From a virus, in IMG/VR virus record IMGVR_UViG_3300038701_001423, positions 1-46,552 of that record: a stretch of 46,552 bases of DNA; one strand, given 5' to 3'. Under the pieces are notes generated by a model. That model was given only the letters and a program-made list of their open reading frames with translations, ran no database searches and was not told where the DNA came from. Positions 33,674 through 41,095 of this stretch are shown piece by piece; the stretch's first letter is position 1, and the number at the start of each line of letters is the position of its first letter. A program made the translations under genes and the position numbers.

Positions 33674-33689
33674 GTGGCGCTGCGGCCAC
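33674..33689 (-). promoter_or_regulatory. Leader hairpin of the polymerase gene
   Basis: GTGGC and GCCAC form a 5-bp stem around a 6-base loop, directly upstream of TAGGAGACGAAC and the GTG start. The 70-base gap before the exonuclease stop otherwise holds no gene. Confidence 0.45.
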
Positions 33690-33731
33690 CCGTCCTTCTT
33701 CGCCCGGATGGATGGCAGACGCACGCTCTTT

Positions 33732-34280
33732 TTACACTAATTCAGGGATGTCGCCAAGCTCGTTCATAAGTTTAACGCAAGTGTACGTCGCCATGACATC
33801 AGCCTTGGCTCTGTGGGCGTCGTCGAAGCCTTCGCCAGTGAGGCGCTTGTGCAGATCTATGAGCTTCAGCCTGCGGCCCTCGTAGTGCTCTGAGGCCTCA
33901 ACCGTGCACAGCTGGTTCATGGTCCAAGGGAACTTGTGTTGCAGCCCTAGACGCTTGAGCTCTGCCAGAAGCATGTCGACGTCGAACCGAATGTTGTGCC
34001 CGCAACTCCACTTCTCACCTAGCCAGAACTCAGCTATGGCTTTGGCGTGCAGAGCGAAGGCTCCTTTGCCTCGGACCATGTCGTCTGTGATGCTCGTGAT
34101 CTTGGTTATCTCTTCAGTGATGGGTTCTTGAGGGTCTATGAGCAAGTCAAGCTCGCAAAGCGGCTCAAGCGTCTCATCACAAATCTTGAGGGCGAACAGT
34201 TCGATGATTTTGGGTTGCTTGTCTAGCGGCGTATCGACCGCTCGCACAAGGTCTGTCGTCTCTGTGTCGAAAATGATCAT
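33732..34280 (-). CDS. DnaQ-like 3'-5' exonuclease
   Basis: A 182-residue DEDDh exonuclease: FDTETTD (D5, E7), the HNIRFDVDMLL segment with the third aspartate, and DDAHRAKADVMATY holding the histidine and last aspartate. It matches the epsilon proofreading subunit fold, and its location next to the polymerase gene suggests it proofreads for it. It overlaps the next gene's start. Confidence 0.9.
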   Translation of the reverse strand: MIIFDTETTDLVRAVDTPLDKQPKIIELFALKICDETLEPLCELDLLIDPQEPITEEITKITSITDDMVRGKGAFALHAKAIAEFWLGEKWSCGHNIRFDVDMLLAELKRLGLQHKFPWTMNQLCTVEASEHYEGRRLKLIDLHKRLTGEGFDDAHRAKADVMATYTCVKLMNELGDIPELV

Positions 34281-34483
34281 TTCAGCTCCTTCACTCTTTT
34301 TGATATATTCTCAAAACGACCATCCAAGAATTCATCCATATCTCTAGCCCAAACGACACTCTCATCTTCTATTGAAGTGTATAGGTAAGCTGGAGCATTA
34401 GTTGCTTCAAGCCTGCACATGCCAATTATGACATATTTCTTGCCAGACTTAAGATGAAGCCATATCGTTCCTTTGCTATTCAT
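34277..34483 (-). CDS. DUF1653-like small protein, 68 aa
   Basis: The sequence runs from a beta strand (YVIIGMCRLEATNAPAYLYT) to SVVWARDMDEFLDGRF, resembling DUF1653 domains (y.vig.a.h.e....vvY....g..WaR....F). Function unknown. The start overlaps the HNH gene stop (TAATG). Confidence 0.65.
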   Translation of the reverse strand: MNSKGTIWLHLKSGKKYVIIGMCRLEATNAPAYLYTSIEDESVVWARDMDEFLDGRFENISKRVKELK

Positions 34484-34869
34484 TATTCAAAGCCCTTTAT
34501 CAGTTCATCAAGCGGCGTCACTCGCCGCTTCTGGTTAACCCTGTGCGTCACCATCTCCAAGTGAAGAGGGTTGCAACACATGCGGTTCTTGCAAAGGTGA
34601 TCTATCTGCTTGCGCGGGGGGATGTAGCCATACTCATTAGTAAACATCACTCGGTGAACTGCCACAGTCCCCCCGTTCAATGACATGCGGGGATATCCAC
34701 CGCCACGTCCTGATCCTGAATCGCCCCCCTGCCAAACCCAGCATGGAGTGGGCAAGGGGCCTTCGACCTCTTCAATTTTGCTCCGGATCTTATCAAATAT
34801 CGTTGTGCGTCTACACTGATACCTAAGAAGGTCTTGAGCTCCTAGGTCATCAGGATCCGCTATTCGCAT
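34483..34869 (-). CDS. HNH endonuclease
   Basis: A 128-residue protein with PCWVWQGGDS then VHRVMFTNEYGYIPPRKQID, HLCKNRMCCNPLHLEMVTH and RVNQKRR. The H-D-H order with two cysteines is a zinc-supported HNH nuclease (HNH_3 type), common in phage genomes as homing or packaging-linked enzymes. Placed within replication genes, a free-standing homing nuclease is likely. The start overlaps the previous gene's end. Confidence 0.85.
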   Translation of the reverse strand: MRIADPDDLGAQDLLRYQCRRTTIFDKIRSKIEEVEGPLPTPCWVWQGGDSGSGRGGGYPRMSLNGGTVAVHRVMFTNEYGYIPPRKQIDHLCKNRMCCNPLHLEMVTHRVNQKRRVTPLDELIKGFE

Positions 34870-35371
34870 TGTCGATCCCTGCCACCATAGCCATGTACAC
34901 GATCAGGTCCTCAAGGCTGTCCATGTGGCCTTCTTCGTACTGGTTCGCATAGCGCGTTAGCTTGACTATGGCCAACTCGAACAGGTGCCACTTGTTGAAG
35001 TCTTCCGCAGTCTTCAAGACCTTGCCCTCTGGGAACATGGCCACCATGACAGCGCCAACCTTCTTGTAGTTGTCCTTGTAGACTGCGTTGCGTTCAGCAT
35101 AGAGCTCAGCCATCCGGTTGAGCATCTCGGTGACGTAAGGATCTTTGTGGTCGACATTCAAAGCTTTGGCAATACTCTCAGCCATCATCCCGCCCACTTC
35201 AAGGCTTCCGCCAATCCCAGCGTCTCCCTTATGATCTTGCCCCATGTGCGCGCGCCCTTCTGCAGTAACTTTTATCTTCGTAGAAGCTTCAGGGTGCGGA
35301 TGGCCAGCTAGAACATCTGCAACCTCTTCATCAGTAAGAGGTTCAGGATTAGGTTCAACGCCCTTGTTCAT
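34850..35371 (-). CDS. DUF6378/Nmad1-like protein
   Basis: A 173-residue protein. The C-terminal 90 residues (LYAERNAVYKDNYKKVGAVM, KWHLFELAIVKLTRYANQYE, EDLIVYMAMVAG) fit the phage family known as DUF6378 and resemble nucleotide-modification-associated domain 1, from memory. It sits between nucleotide-handling and replication genes. Function is not established. Confidence 0.65.
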   Translation of the reverse strand: MNKGVEPNPEPLTDEEVADVLAGHPHPEASTKIKVTAEGRAHMGQDHKGDAGIGGSLEVGGMMAESIAKALNVDHKDPYVTEMLNRMAELYAERNAVYKDNYKKVGAVMVAMFPEGKVLKTAEDFNKWHLFELAIVKLTRYANQYEEGHMDSLEDLIVYMAMVAGIDNANSGS

Positions 35372-35919
35372 GACTTGCTCTCCAGACGCTCGATGACTTT
35401 GAAGTATACACCGAGAAGTTCCTTGGTGTCGTAGATCGTGTAGCGGTACTTTCGCCCAGTCTCCTTCAAGAAAGGATTGGTGTGGGATTGAGTCTCAACC
35501 TGTTGGATCATTGGACTGGCGACAGTCCAAGACTGAAGGCCTTCAGGAAGAGCCATACCCTTCTCAACGTGAGCGCCGATGTGACAGAGCGTGCAACTCT
35601 TGACGTTGCCAACATCACCATAGTTAGGGCCATCAGTGTACCGGAGGATCTCGACTTCAAGGCCAAGGTCATAGTTGAAGAGGAGTTTGGCAGTGTTCTC
35701 AGATTCACGCCTGCCACTGTTCTCGCCAAGGTGCTTTCCGCGAACGTAGCCTCTTGCGACAACCTCGTCCTCGACCCATTCAGCGTCAGCCAGACGGAGT
35801 TGCTTCTTGATCGCAGCCTCATCTTCATCGGACCGCGCCAAGAACGCCAGTTGGTCAATCTTGAGCAAACCCATCAGGGGGGAGTTTGCTGCTTCTTTAG
35901 TCATTAGTTCAGGGTACAT
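35368..35919 (-). CDS. VOC-like (glyoxalase-fold) protein, tentative
   Basis: A 183-residue protein with two halves: an N-terminal segment KIDQLAFLARSDEDEAAIKK and a second half with LEVEILRYTDGPNYG and LCHIGAHVEKGM, resembling the metal-binding pattern of vicinal-oxygen-chelate proteins. Cysteine and histidine at CTLCHIGAH could bind metal. The start follows ACGGAG. The family call is uncertain. Confidence 0.5.
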   Translation of the reverse strand: MYPELMTKEAANSPLMGLLKIDQLAFLARSDEDEAAIKKQLRLADAEWVEDEVVARGYVRGKHLGENSGRRESENTAKLLFNYDLGLEVEILRYTDGPNYGDVGNVKSCTLCHIGAHVEKGMALPEGLQSWTVASPMIQQVETQSHTNPFLKETGRKYRYTIYDTKELLGVYFKVIERLESKS

Positions 35920-35921
35920 GT

Positions 35922-36722
35922 TTACGCTCCGTATGGGATGATAGTGTTGGCGAGAAACTTGTGGTTCTCTGGTCGCTCAACGAGGTAAGCTATGAGGCCA
36001 GCGACAGCCTCAGGAGTGGTCTCCTCGCCAGCGGCGAGTGAGGACAGTTGGTAAGCTTCAGCCTCTTCAGGCGTCCACCCCCGCAGCTCTGGAACCCGGC
36101 CTTCGATGTAGGAAGACATACCAGTGCCTTTGAGTTTGTTGGGACTCACACCGAAGACTGTCAGGTTGTGAGTCTTCTTGAGCTCGCGCCCTAGGGCTAG
36201 CGTAGCGATGTGCTGAGCACCCTTGGTGGCGTTGTAGATGACAGAGTTGGTCATAGGCATGTGGCTCGCGTTGCTGATGATCTCGCACAAGGCTCCAGTA
36301 TCGCGGAACCAGTTGTTGTAGTCGTCGGCAACAGAACTCAGCGGAGGATTAGCGCCAATGAGTTCTTGGACCAGCAGCAAGTGCGACTGCACATTGAGCA
36401 TCATCAGTTCGTTGAACTTGTGCATGTCAAGCTTAGGGAACCACTCGATATAGTTCACTCCGACAGTGTTGATCAACACAGGATAGTACTCTGGGTCGAG
36501 CTTGCCTTCACCGATCAACAGGTCAGTTTTGGCGCGGATCTCCTCTGAAGCTTGGTAAACATCTTCAGTATGACGGAAGTCGTGGCTGTCGCTGCCATTG
36601 CCAAGGTGCGCGGGTCCACAGATCTCGATGATCTGAGAACTTCCACGAGCCATTATGGCGTCATGCAGAGCCATGCCAAGCCCTCCATCTGCGCCAATTA
36701 TCACTATTAGATTCTTGTCCAT
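35922..36722 (-). CDS. Short-chain dehydrogenase/reductase
   Basis: A 266-residue NAD(P)-binding enzyme. The Rossmann motif IIGADGGLG is at 8-16, NTVGV at 85-89 takes the place of NNAG, N110 is conserved, and the catalytic residues are S150 or S153 with Y163 and K167 (YNATK). AAGGAG precedes the ATG at 36722, which overlaps the HAD gene stop. The substrate is unknown. Being flanked by ThyX, HAD and VOC genes suggests a role in a nucleotide-related pathway. Confidence 0.85.
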   Translation of the reverse strand: MDKNLIVIIGADGGLGMALHDAIMARGSSQIIEICGPAHLGNGSDSHDFRHTEDVYQASEEIRAKTDLLIGEGKLDPEYYPVLINTVGVNYIEWFPKLDMHKFNELMMLNVQSHLLLVQELIGANPPLSSVADDYNNWFRDTGALCEIISNASHMPMTNSVIYNATKGAQHIATLALGRELKKTHNLTVFGVSPNKLKGTGMSSYIEGRVPELRGWTPEEAEAYQLSSLAAGEETTPEAVAGLIAYLVERPENHKFLANTIIPYGA

Positions 36723-37204
36723 CAGAATGCTCCTTGAGCTGTTTGGAAGCAGGTGTAACCTTTGTCCCGCCACATTGTTACCACAGACTCACGGTCCTCA
36801 AGAATGAGGATGTCCGTCTGCGCCCATTTGTTGTCGTTGTCGCTCAGCCACTGGTCTAGCAGCTGAGGCTTTAGGTCTACATCCCGAGTGTAGTCATCCT
36901 TGGGCCGCATGATCAGCTCAGCATAGTCATCCTCTTCGAATAGGAAAGCTACGTCATTGATCCACTCTGTGGTCTCAGAGCGATAGTCCTCTGGGCGACC
37001 AGTTAGGAAGATCAACGTCGCAGGCTCGGAACCATGCTCATTCAATCTGCTCTCAATCAGAGCCAACAAGACGTCGTGGACTCGAATGAACAAACCATCA
37101 TCAGAGATCCCGGCGTGGAACGCGTCCCAGTCGCCAGCGAGATGTTGCCTGTGCCGACAGTCACAGAGCGTACCATCCAAATCGCATACGATAAGCAAGC
37201 CCAT
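36722..37204 (-). CDS. HAD-family polynucleotide 3'-phosphatase-like protein
   Basis: A 160-residue HAD hydrolase: CDLDGTLCD near the N-terminus (catalytic aspartates), then CRHRQHLAGDWDAFHAG, FLTGRPEDYR and ILILEDRESVVTMWRDKG. It resembles the phosphatase half of T4 polynucleotide kinase and phage HAD proteins. It probably removes 3'-phosphates from nucleic acid ends or dephosphorylates nucleotides. It overlaps both neighbours. Confidence 0.85.
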   Translation of the reverse strand: MGLLIVCDLDGTLCDCRHRQHLAGDWDAFHAGISDDGLFIRVHDVLLALIESRLNEHGSEPATLIFLTGRPEDYRSETTEWINDVAFLFEEDDYAELIMRPKDDYTRDVDLKPQLLDQWLSDNDNKWAQTDILILEDRESVVTMWRDKGYTCFQTAQGAF

Positions 37205-37407
37205 CAGATCATCTCCTTCTCGAGGAAGAGGTTCTCTGGGCCAGAGATGGTGATCGCTGTTCCAGGATATTCCTCGCCCTCAATCTCGATCTTGGATCGG
37301 GGGAACCAGACCGGATTTTTATCTCCTTCCTCTCGCTTGACGAGAATGGCCTTCTCTGTCCCATGCTCAAAGATGCATTCAACATCAGCAATGCCGCTGT
37401 CAGCCAT
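37204..37407 (-). CDS. Hypothetical protein, 67 aa
   Basis: The ATG at 37407 overlaps just past the ThyX stop and follows a G-rich stretch (GGGGGGCAAG). The small beta-rich protein (VECIFEHGTEKAILVKREEG; KNPVWFPRSKIEIEGEEYPG) probably forms a small barrel. No family recognised. Confidence 0.7.
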   Translation of the reverse strand: MADSGIADVECIFEHGTEKAILVKREEGDKNPVWFPRSKIEIEGEEYPGTAITISGPENLFLEKEMI

Positions 37408-37408
37408 A

Positions 37409-38209
37409 TCACTTGCCCCCCTGCACGAGGTCGTTGAGCTTGGCCAGAGCAATGCGTAGGGGGTGAGTGTCTTGACCGCTCAAGCCCTCGTTATCAGCCA
37501 TGATGTCCAACTGATTAAGAACGTCAGCGTAGGCTTCAGCAGCCAGCTCATTCTTCGGTCGGAAGAACATCTCAGCCCATGGCCACATCTCGACCACAGC
37601 CTCGTACATCTGGACTGCCAGCACGTTGAACTCGCCCTGAGCACGGTAGCTCATGCGCGCCTGCACGAGGTCGCTCAACATGCGAAGGTTGTACTTGGCA
37701 ATGAGATTGCAGTGCAGATTGACTGGCAGCAGGCCTCGTGCATCTTCGAGGGCCATGCCTTCTGCGACAGCGACTTTGTACTGAGAAATGTTCTCCATTA
37801 TTTTGTCGTCGTAATCTTGCTCAGCTTCAATATCACCGCGCCCAAACATAGGGTTGTGCCACGTAGCCTCAGACATGTCCGTAACGCGTTGGCTCTGCAT
37901 GGCGTAGGACCCGAAGAGGTCTCCATCGATAGGCGTGAAGCGTGTCCGAGTGATCTGTTGTGCGCAGGCGCGGCTGACGTCACGGATGCTGAAGGTAATG
38001 TCGAGGAACTCCCAGCTCGACCGGATGGTCTTGGACATGTAGTCCAACTGGTTGTGCATCCAGTCTGGTTCCGCTTGGCACTTGGCCTCGATCTCTTCAA
38101 GCAGAGACCCATTCATAGACAGGCGTGTTGACTTGGTGAAGATGAGCAAGGCAGCAGCCTTGATTGGGTCCCGCTCTGAAGCGGCGACGATCGTTACGTG
38201 TCGAGTCAT
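37409..38209 (-). CDS. thyX: ThyX-like flavin-dependent thymidylate synthase
   Basis: A 266-residue protein with DVSRACAQQITRTRFTPIDG then SYAMQSQR, and NLIAKYNLRMLSDLVQARMS then AQGEFNVLAVQMYE. The ThyX signature is R-H-R-x7-S. Here it is R88-T-R90, then an insertion of about 8 residues before SYAMQSQR. The rest of the fold is well kept. It makes dTMP from dUMP with FAD and methylene-tetrahydrofolate, or a variant of that chemistry. The start overlaps the FAD enzyme stop (ATGA). Confidence 0.85.
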   Translation of the reverse strand: MTRHVTIVAASERDPIKAAALLIFTKSTRLSMNGSLLEEIEAKCQAEPDWMHNQLDYMSKTIRSSWEFLDITFSIRDVSRACAQQITRTRFTPIDGDLFGSYAMQSQRVTDMSEATWHNPMFGRGDIEAEQDYDDKIMENISQYKVAVAEGMALEDARGLLPVNLHCNLIAKYNLRMLSDLVQARMSYRAQGEFNVLAVQMYEAVVEMWPWAEMFFRPKNELAAEAYADVLNQLDIMADNEGLSGQDTHPLRIALAKLNDLVQGGK

Positions 38210-39126
38210 GATTCTATCCTTTGGTTGTAGTCTACATGTCCATCGATCAAGCGTGCGATCACTTGAACGTCGTTAGGAATGTCATCCAGCAGAAGCTTGG
38301 GTCGCCAAGTCGCAAATCGCCCTAGAGAGTGGATGTTATGCTTGTCGCTGAGCCACATAATGAAGCGCTTGGCGCTCTCGCGTTCAGCAGAAGTCAGCTC
38401 CGAGATCTTCTGGTACTTGGACTGCTTGTAGCGTGCAGAGCAGAAGTCATGATGATGCATACCTATAGCAGAAACTGCTTGCTGAAGAACTTCGTATTCA
38501 TTAAAGTCTTCATGCTCACCGAGGCCTTCGACCATGAGAGATCTTGCTGTCACTGAGGCGCGGTAGAAGGGTTCGTCTCCTGGAAAGTAGACCGTAGCAT
38601 TCAAGTTGCATTGAAGGTGAGGAACGACTTCAGCCTTCAGGGTCCAACCTTCAAGCACATTGAACTCAGGCTTGTCCTTCCATTTGAACAGGTCCATCAT
38701 GTAAGGCAATGGCATCGTAGAGATGACCGGGGGGTGTTCCTTGATCAGGTTGGGTGTCCACTCCTCGAAGTCCTGCCCCAACTTGAACTCAGCAGTCTTA
38801 CTGAGGCGCTGAATGAAGTCTTGGGGAGCGATGTAGCGTTCAACTGGAGCAAGATCAGAGATTGAGCGGTTGGAATATCCCCCCGTCACCTTGCGACTGT
38901 AACGCACAGCGTCAGAGACAGGGTTCATTGAGCCAGAAACACCTTTGATAACCTTCACCCGTTGAAAGGGTATGTTGGTAGCTAAGCTGACTTCATCGCT
39001 GCGGAAGCGAAGGAGTGCTGCGTGGTTGTTAGGCAGTTTCTCTTGCCTCTCCATGATGAGAGGCTTCCGGTCAGAGAGCATCTTGGCGGCGATGAGCCCT
39101 GCCAATCCTGCGCCGAATATTATCAC
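38206..39126 (-). CDS. FAD/NAD-binding oxidoreductase-like protein
   Basis: The GTG at 39126 follows AGGA and places the Rossmann motif IIFGAGLAGLIAAKML at the N-terminus, as in this family; the frame is open further upstream but without support. The 306-residue protein also has the NNHAALLRFRSDEVSLAT segment and a C-terminal GRFATWRPKLLLDDIPNDVQ, typical of flavoproteins found in marine phages. It may supply or use the flavin redox step next to ThyX. The substrate is unknown. Confidence 0.78.
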   Translation of the reverse strand: MIIFGAGLAGLIAAKMLSDRKPLIMERQEKLPNNHAALLRFRSDEVSLATNIPFQRVKVIKGVSGSMNPVSDAVRYSRKVTGGYSNRSISDLAPVERYIAPQDFIQRLSKTAEFKLGQDFEEWTPNLIKEHPPVISTMPLPYMMDLFKWKDKPEFNVLEGWTLKAEVVPHLQCNLNATVYFPGDEPFYRASVTARSLMVEGLGEHEDFNEYEVLQQAVSAIGMHHHDFCSARYKQSKYQKISELTSAERESAKRFIMWLSDKHNIHSLGRFATWRPKLLLDDIPNDVQVIARLIDGHVDYNQRIES

Positions 39127-39130
39127 TTCA

Positions 39131-39709
39131 TTATCCTGCAAAGCGGTCTCCTTTGATCTCATGGTAACGGCGCATGAACATCTCCTTGGCGCGGTGCGGT
39201 TCGTAAGGATGGATGCGGAGACCGAGGGCTTGGTCAGAAGGGTACATCCAAGGAAAACTTTCATCGTTATTGGTGAAGAGTTGCTTACGTTCATCGACAG
39301 TGATTCGGTTATCAATGCTCTTGACAATCGGAGGCATTGAGGGTCGAAGGTCGAACTGTGTCGCGATAGCTTCCTCTGTCTTGCGTTCAATTGTCGCATA
39401 CAGGCCACCCATCATACGTTTGAGTGGACGGGTCACATCGCCAATGTATGCTTCAGATGCGTCGTGCAATAGAGCGTCCATGGCAAAGTGGTCAGGAACG
39501 TTGTGCGAAACAATCACCGAGTGCTGAGCAACAGAGTAGAAGTTATCTACGTGCCCGGCCCAACGGCAGACGTGGCTGAGGCCATGAGCAATATCCTCGA
39601 TGGTGAAGTCTTCTGGACGTGGATCCAAGGGCCAGTAGCGCTTGCCTGAATTGAGCAAGATCCAATCACCCTTTCGTCCTGTCTCTGGGTCGATTTGAAG
39701 CCCCATCAT
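39131..39709 (-). CDS. HD-domain phosphohydrolase (YfbR-like)
   Basis: A 192-residue HD hydrolase: SHVCRWAGHVDNFYSVAQHS, then LLHDASEAYIGDVTRPLK holding the HD pair and the D in the third motif. These enzymes dephosphorylate nucleotides such as dNMPs. Tandem ATGs at 39709 and 39706 follow AAGGA. The gene ends at the FAD gene start, so the two are coupled. Confidence 0.85.
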   Translation of the reverse strand: MMGLQIDPETGRKGDWILLNSGKRYWPLDPRPEDFTIEDIAHGLSHVCRWAGHVDNFYSVAQHSVIVSHNVPDHFAMDALLHDASEAYIGDVTRPLKRMMGGLYATIERKTEEAIATQFDLRPSMPPIVKSIDNRITVDERKQLFTNNDESFPWMYPSDQALGLRIHPYEPHRAKEMFMRRYHEIKGDRFAG

Positions 39710-39710
39710 G

Positions 39711-39893
39711 TTATCCTTGGTTGGGCAGCGGCTTGTAGGAGATACTGCGCTTTGCTGCCGGGTGAGTGAACTTGCCTCTGAAGTTGCCAGATCGTAAGTT
39801 CGCAATGTAATCACTGTAACCTTTGCCAGCACCTTTATGCCAAGCTTTGCGTTGCTCAGGCGTATGGCTCATAGTTGGTTTCTTCTTGGGCAT
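39711..39893 (-). CDS. Hypothetical basic protein, 60 aa
   Basis: The ATG at 39893 overlaps the upstream stop (TAATG). The protein is highly basic (PKKKPTMSHTPEQRKAWHKG; FRGKFTHPAAKRS), suggesting nucleic acid binding. No family recognised. Confidence 0.6.
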   Translation of the reverse strand: MPKKKPTMSHTPEQRKAWHKGAGKGYSDYIANLRSGNFRGKFTHPAAKRSISYKPLPNQG

Positions 39894-40576
39894 TACTTCA
39901 CCCCCTTCGGTTTCTTGATCTTGGCGTGCTTGCCGTGCCAGATCCCTGCGTCGTCAATAGCTTGAGTGATTTCAGCATCGCCTTTGGCGAGCAGCTCACG
40001 GAGGAACTTCTTCAAGGTCGCTGGGTGACAACCAAGCTTCTCTCCGGCTGGCAAAGCGCCCAGCTCAAGCTCCTCGCGCACCGTATGCACCAGATCGAGC
40101 TGAGAATTGGTTAAACGGTGGTCTTCCTCATCGTCTTCAAGGACGCTGGTCTGAGGGTCGAGGCCAAGAATGGCACGGATGGCATGAGACCGCTTATCGT
40201 TGGGCATGAAGTTCACAATGAACTCTTCAGCCATGATCTGTTCAATACCAACTGGGCGTAGAGCTTCAAGCATCTCGTTGCGCTTCTCGATGTCCTTTGG
40301 CAAGCTCGCATTGACTGCCGTCTCCAGCTCTACAATGATGCCTGTCTCTGGGTCCTTCCAGAGTTCCGTGCCCATCTCCTTGAGCAGATCAGGAAGCGTC
40401 TTGGTCTTGAGTTCACGGATGGCCTTGTTCTCGCCTTCAAGTTGAGCTGCCAGAACCTCTGCGTTTGATTCCGCTTCACGCAACTCATTGAAGGCCTTGA
40501 TAACCTCTGAAGTGTTGTCGTTGGTTGAAGTGTCTTCGATTGCGTCACCGAAGAAGTCGTCGTCATATGTTGACAT
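39893..40576 (-). CDS. Replication-associated hypothetical protein, 227 aa
   Basis: The ATG at 40576 follows CAGGAG at six bases. After an acidic N-terminus comes a coiled coil (AFNELREAESNAEVLAAQLE) and then KTLPDLLKEMGTELWKDPET, a pattern I recall from phage proteins beside ssDNA-binding or recombination genes. The C-terminal end is basic (GKHAKIKKPKG). Function unknown. Confidence 0.65.
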   Translation of the reverse strand: MSTYDDDFFGDAIEDTSTNDNTSEVIKAFNELREAESNAEVLAAQLEGENKAIRELKTKTLPDLLKEMGTELWKDPETGIIVELETAVNASLPKDIEKRNEMLEALRPVGIEQIMAEEFIVNFMPNDKRSHAIRAILGLDPQTSVLEDDEEDHRLTNSQLDLVHTVREELELGALPAGEKLGCHPATLKKFLRELLAKGDAEITQAIDDAGIWHGKHAKIKKPKGVK

Positions 40577-40592
40577 GTTCATCTCCTGTTGA

Positions 40593-40856
40593 TTAAGTTC
40601 TTGGATCTGGAAGATCAAAAGCTCCAGGAGCTTTTCGGGTATAGGTAATAGGTTTCACTACGCCTGCATCTTCCACATCTAGAAGGTCAATGTCGAACCA
40701 ACGACCTTCCGTGAATTTTCCATCATCACTAACCCTTGGCTCAACATAAAGTCTATCGCAACCAGCAAGATGTTTGGAATAAGAAATTACGATCCCTTTG
40801 AACCCTGTGACTTTATCGGACACAAGATCTCCAAGCTTAGGAATGTTGTTAGACAT
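40593..40856 (-). CDS. Small beta-barrel protein, 87 aa
   Basis: The ATG at 40856 follows GGAGATGAAC. The sequence LGDLVSDKVTGFKGIVISYS, then GCDRLYVEPRV and RWFDIDLLDVEDAGV, matches a common small phage family with a KOW/Tudor-like look ('DkvTgf.Giv'). Function unknown. It follows the structured intergenic stretch. Confidence 0.7.
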   Translation of the reverse strand: MSNNIPKLGDLVSDKVTGFKGIVISYSKHLAGCDRLYVEPRVSDDGKFTEGRWFDIDLLDVEDAGVVKPITYTRKAPGAFDLPDPRT

Positions 40857-41095
40857 GTTCATCTCCTTGTTTTATAGGCGGAGGATTTTCACCTCACTGT
40901 AGATCGCACAACTGATCCTCTGCGGCTTTCGGCCACTGAAAGGCGCTCCACTACGCCCACGCCCCGAAGGGCAAGTCATCATCAGCTCAAACGTGGAACA
41001 TCGCTGATGATGATCACTGAGATCCCTGCGCACGTGGTTCGGCAGGCGTCGTGAGGATTGCGACTCATTTCTAAGTACCTCACACCGTCAGATCT
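40857..41095 (-). other. Structured non-coding region, about 240 bases
   Basis: No gene fits. Three inverted repeats are visible: TCATCATCAGC at 40976-40986 with GCTGATGATGA at 41003-41013; GTGAGG at 41051-41056 with CCTCAC at 41078-41083; and GAGG-TGAAAAT-CCTC (minus strand) close to the next ribosome site. A terminator after the 41096 gene, a promoter, or a structured RNA are possible. I tested for a tRNA by eye and rejected it. Confidence 0.55.

Noticed and set aside
40857-41060. Possible tRNA with a GAGG-TGAAAAT-CCTC arm
   Set aside because: The loop is not a T-loop and no cloverleaf or anticodon stem fits.
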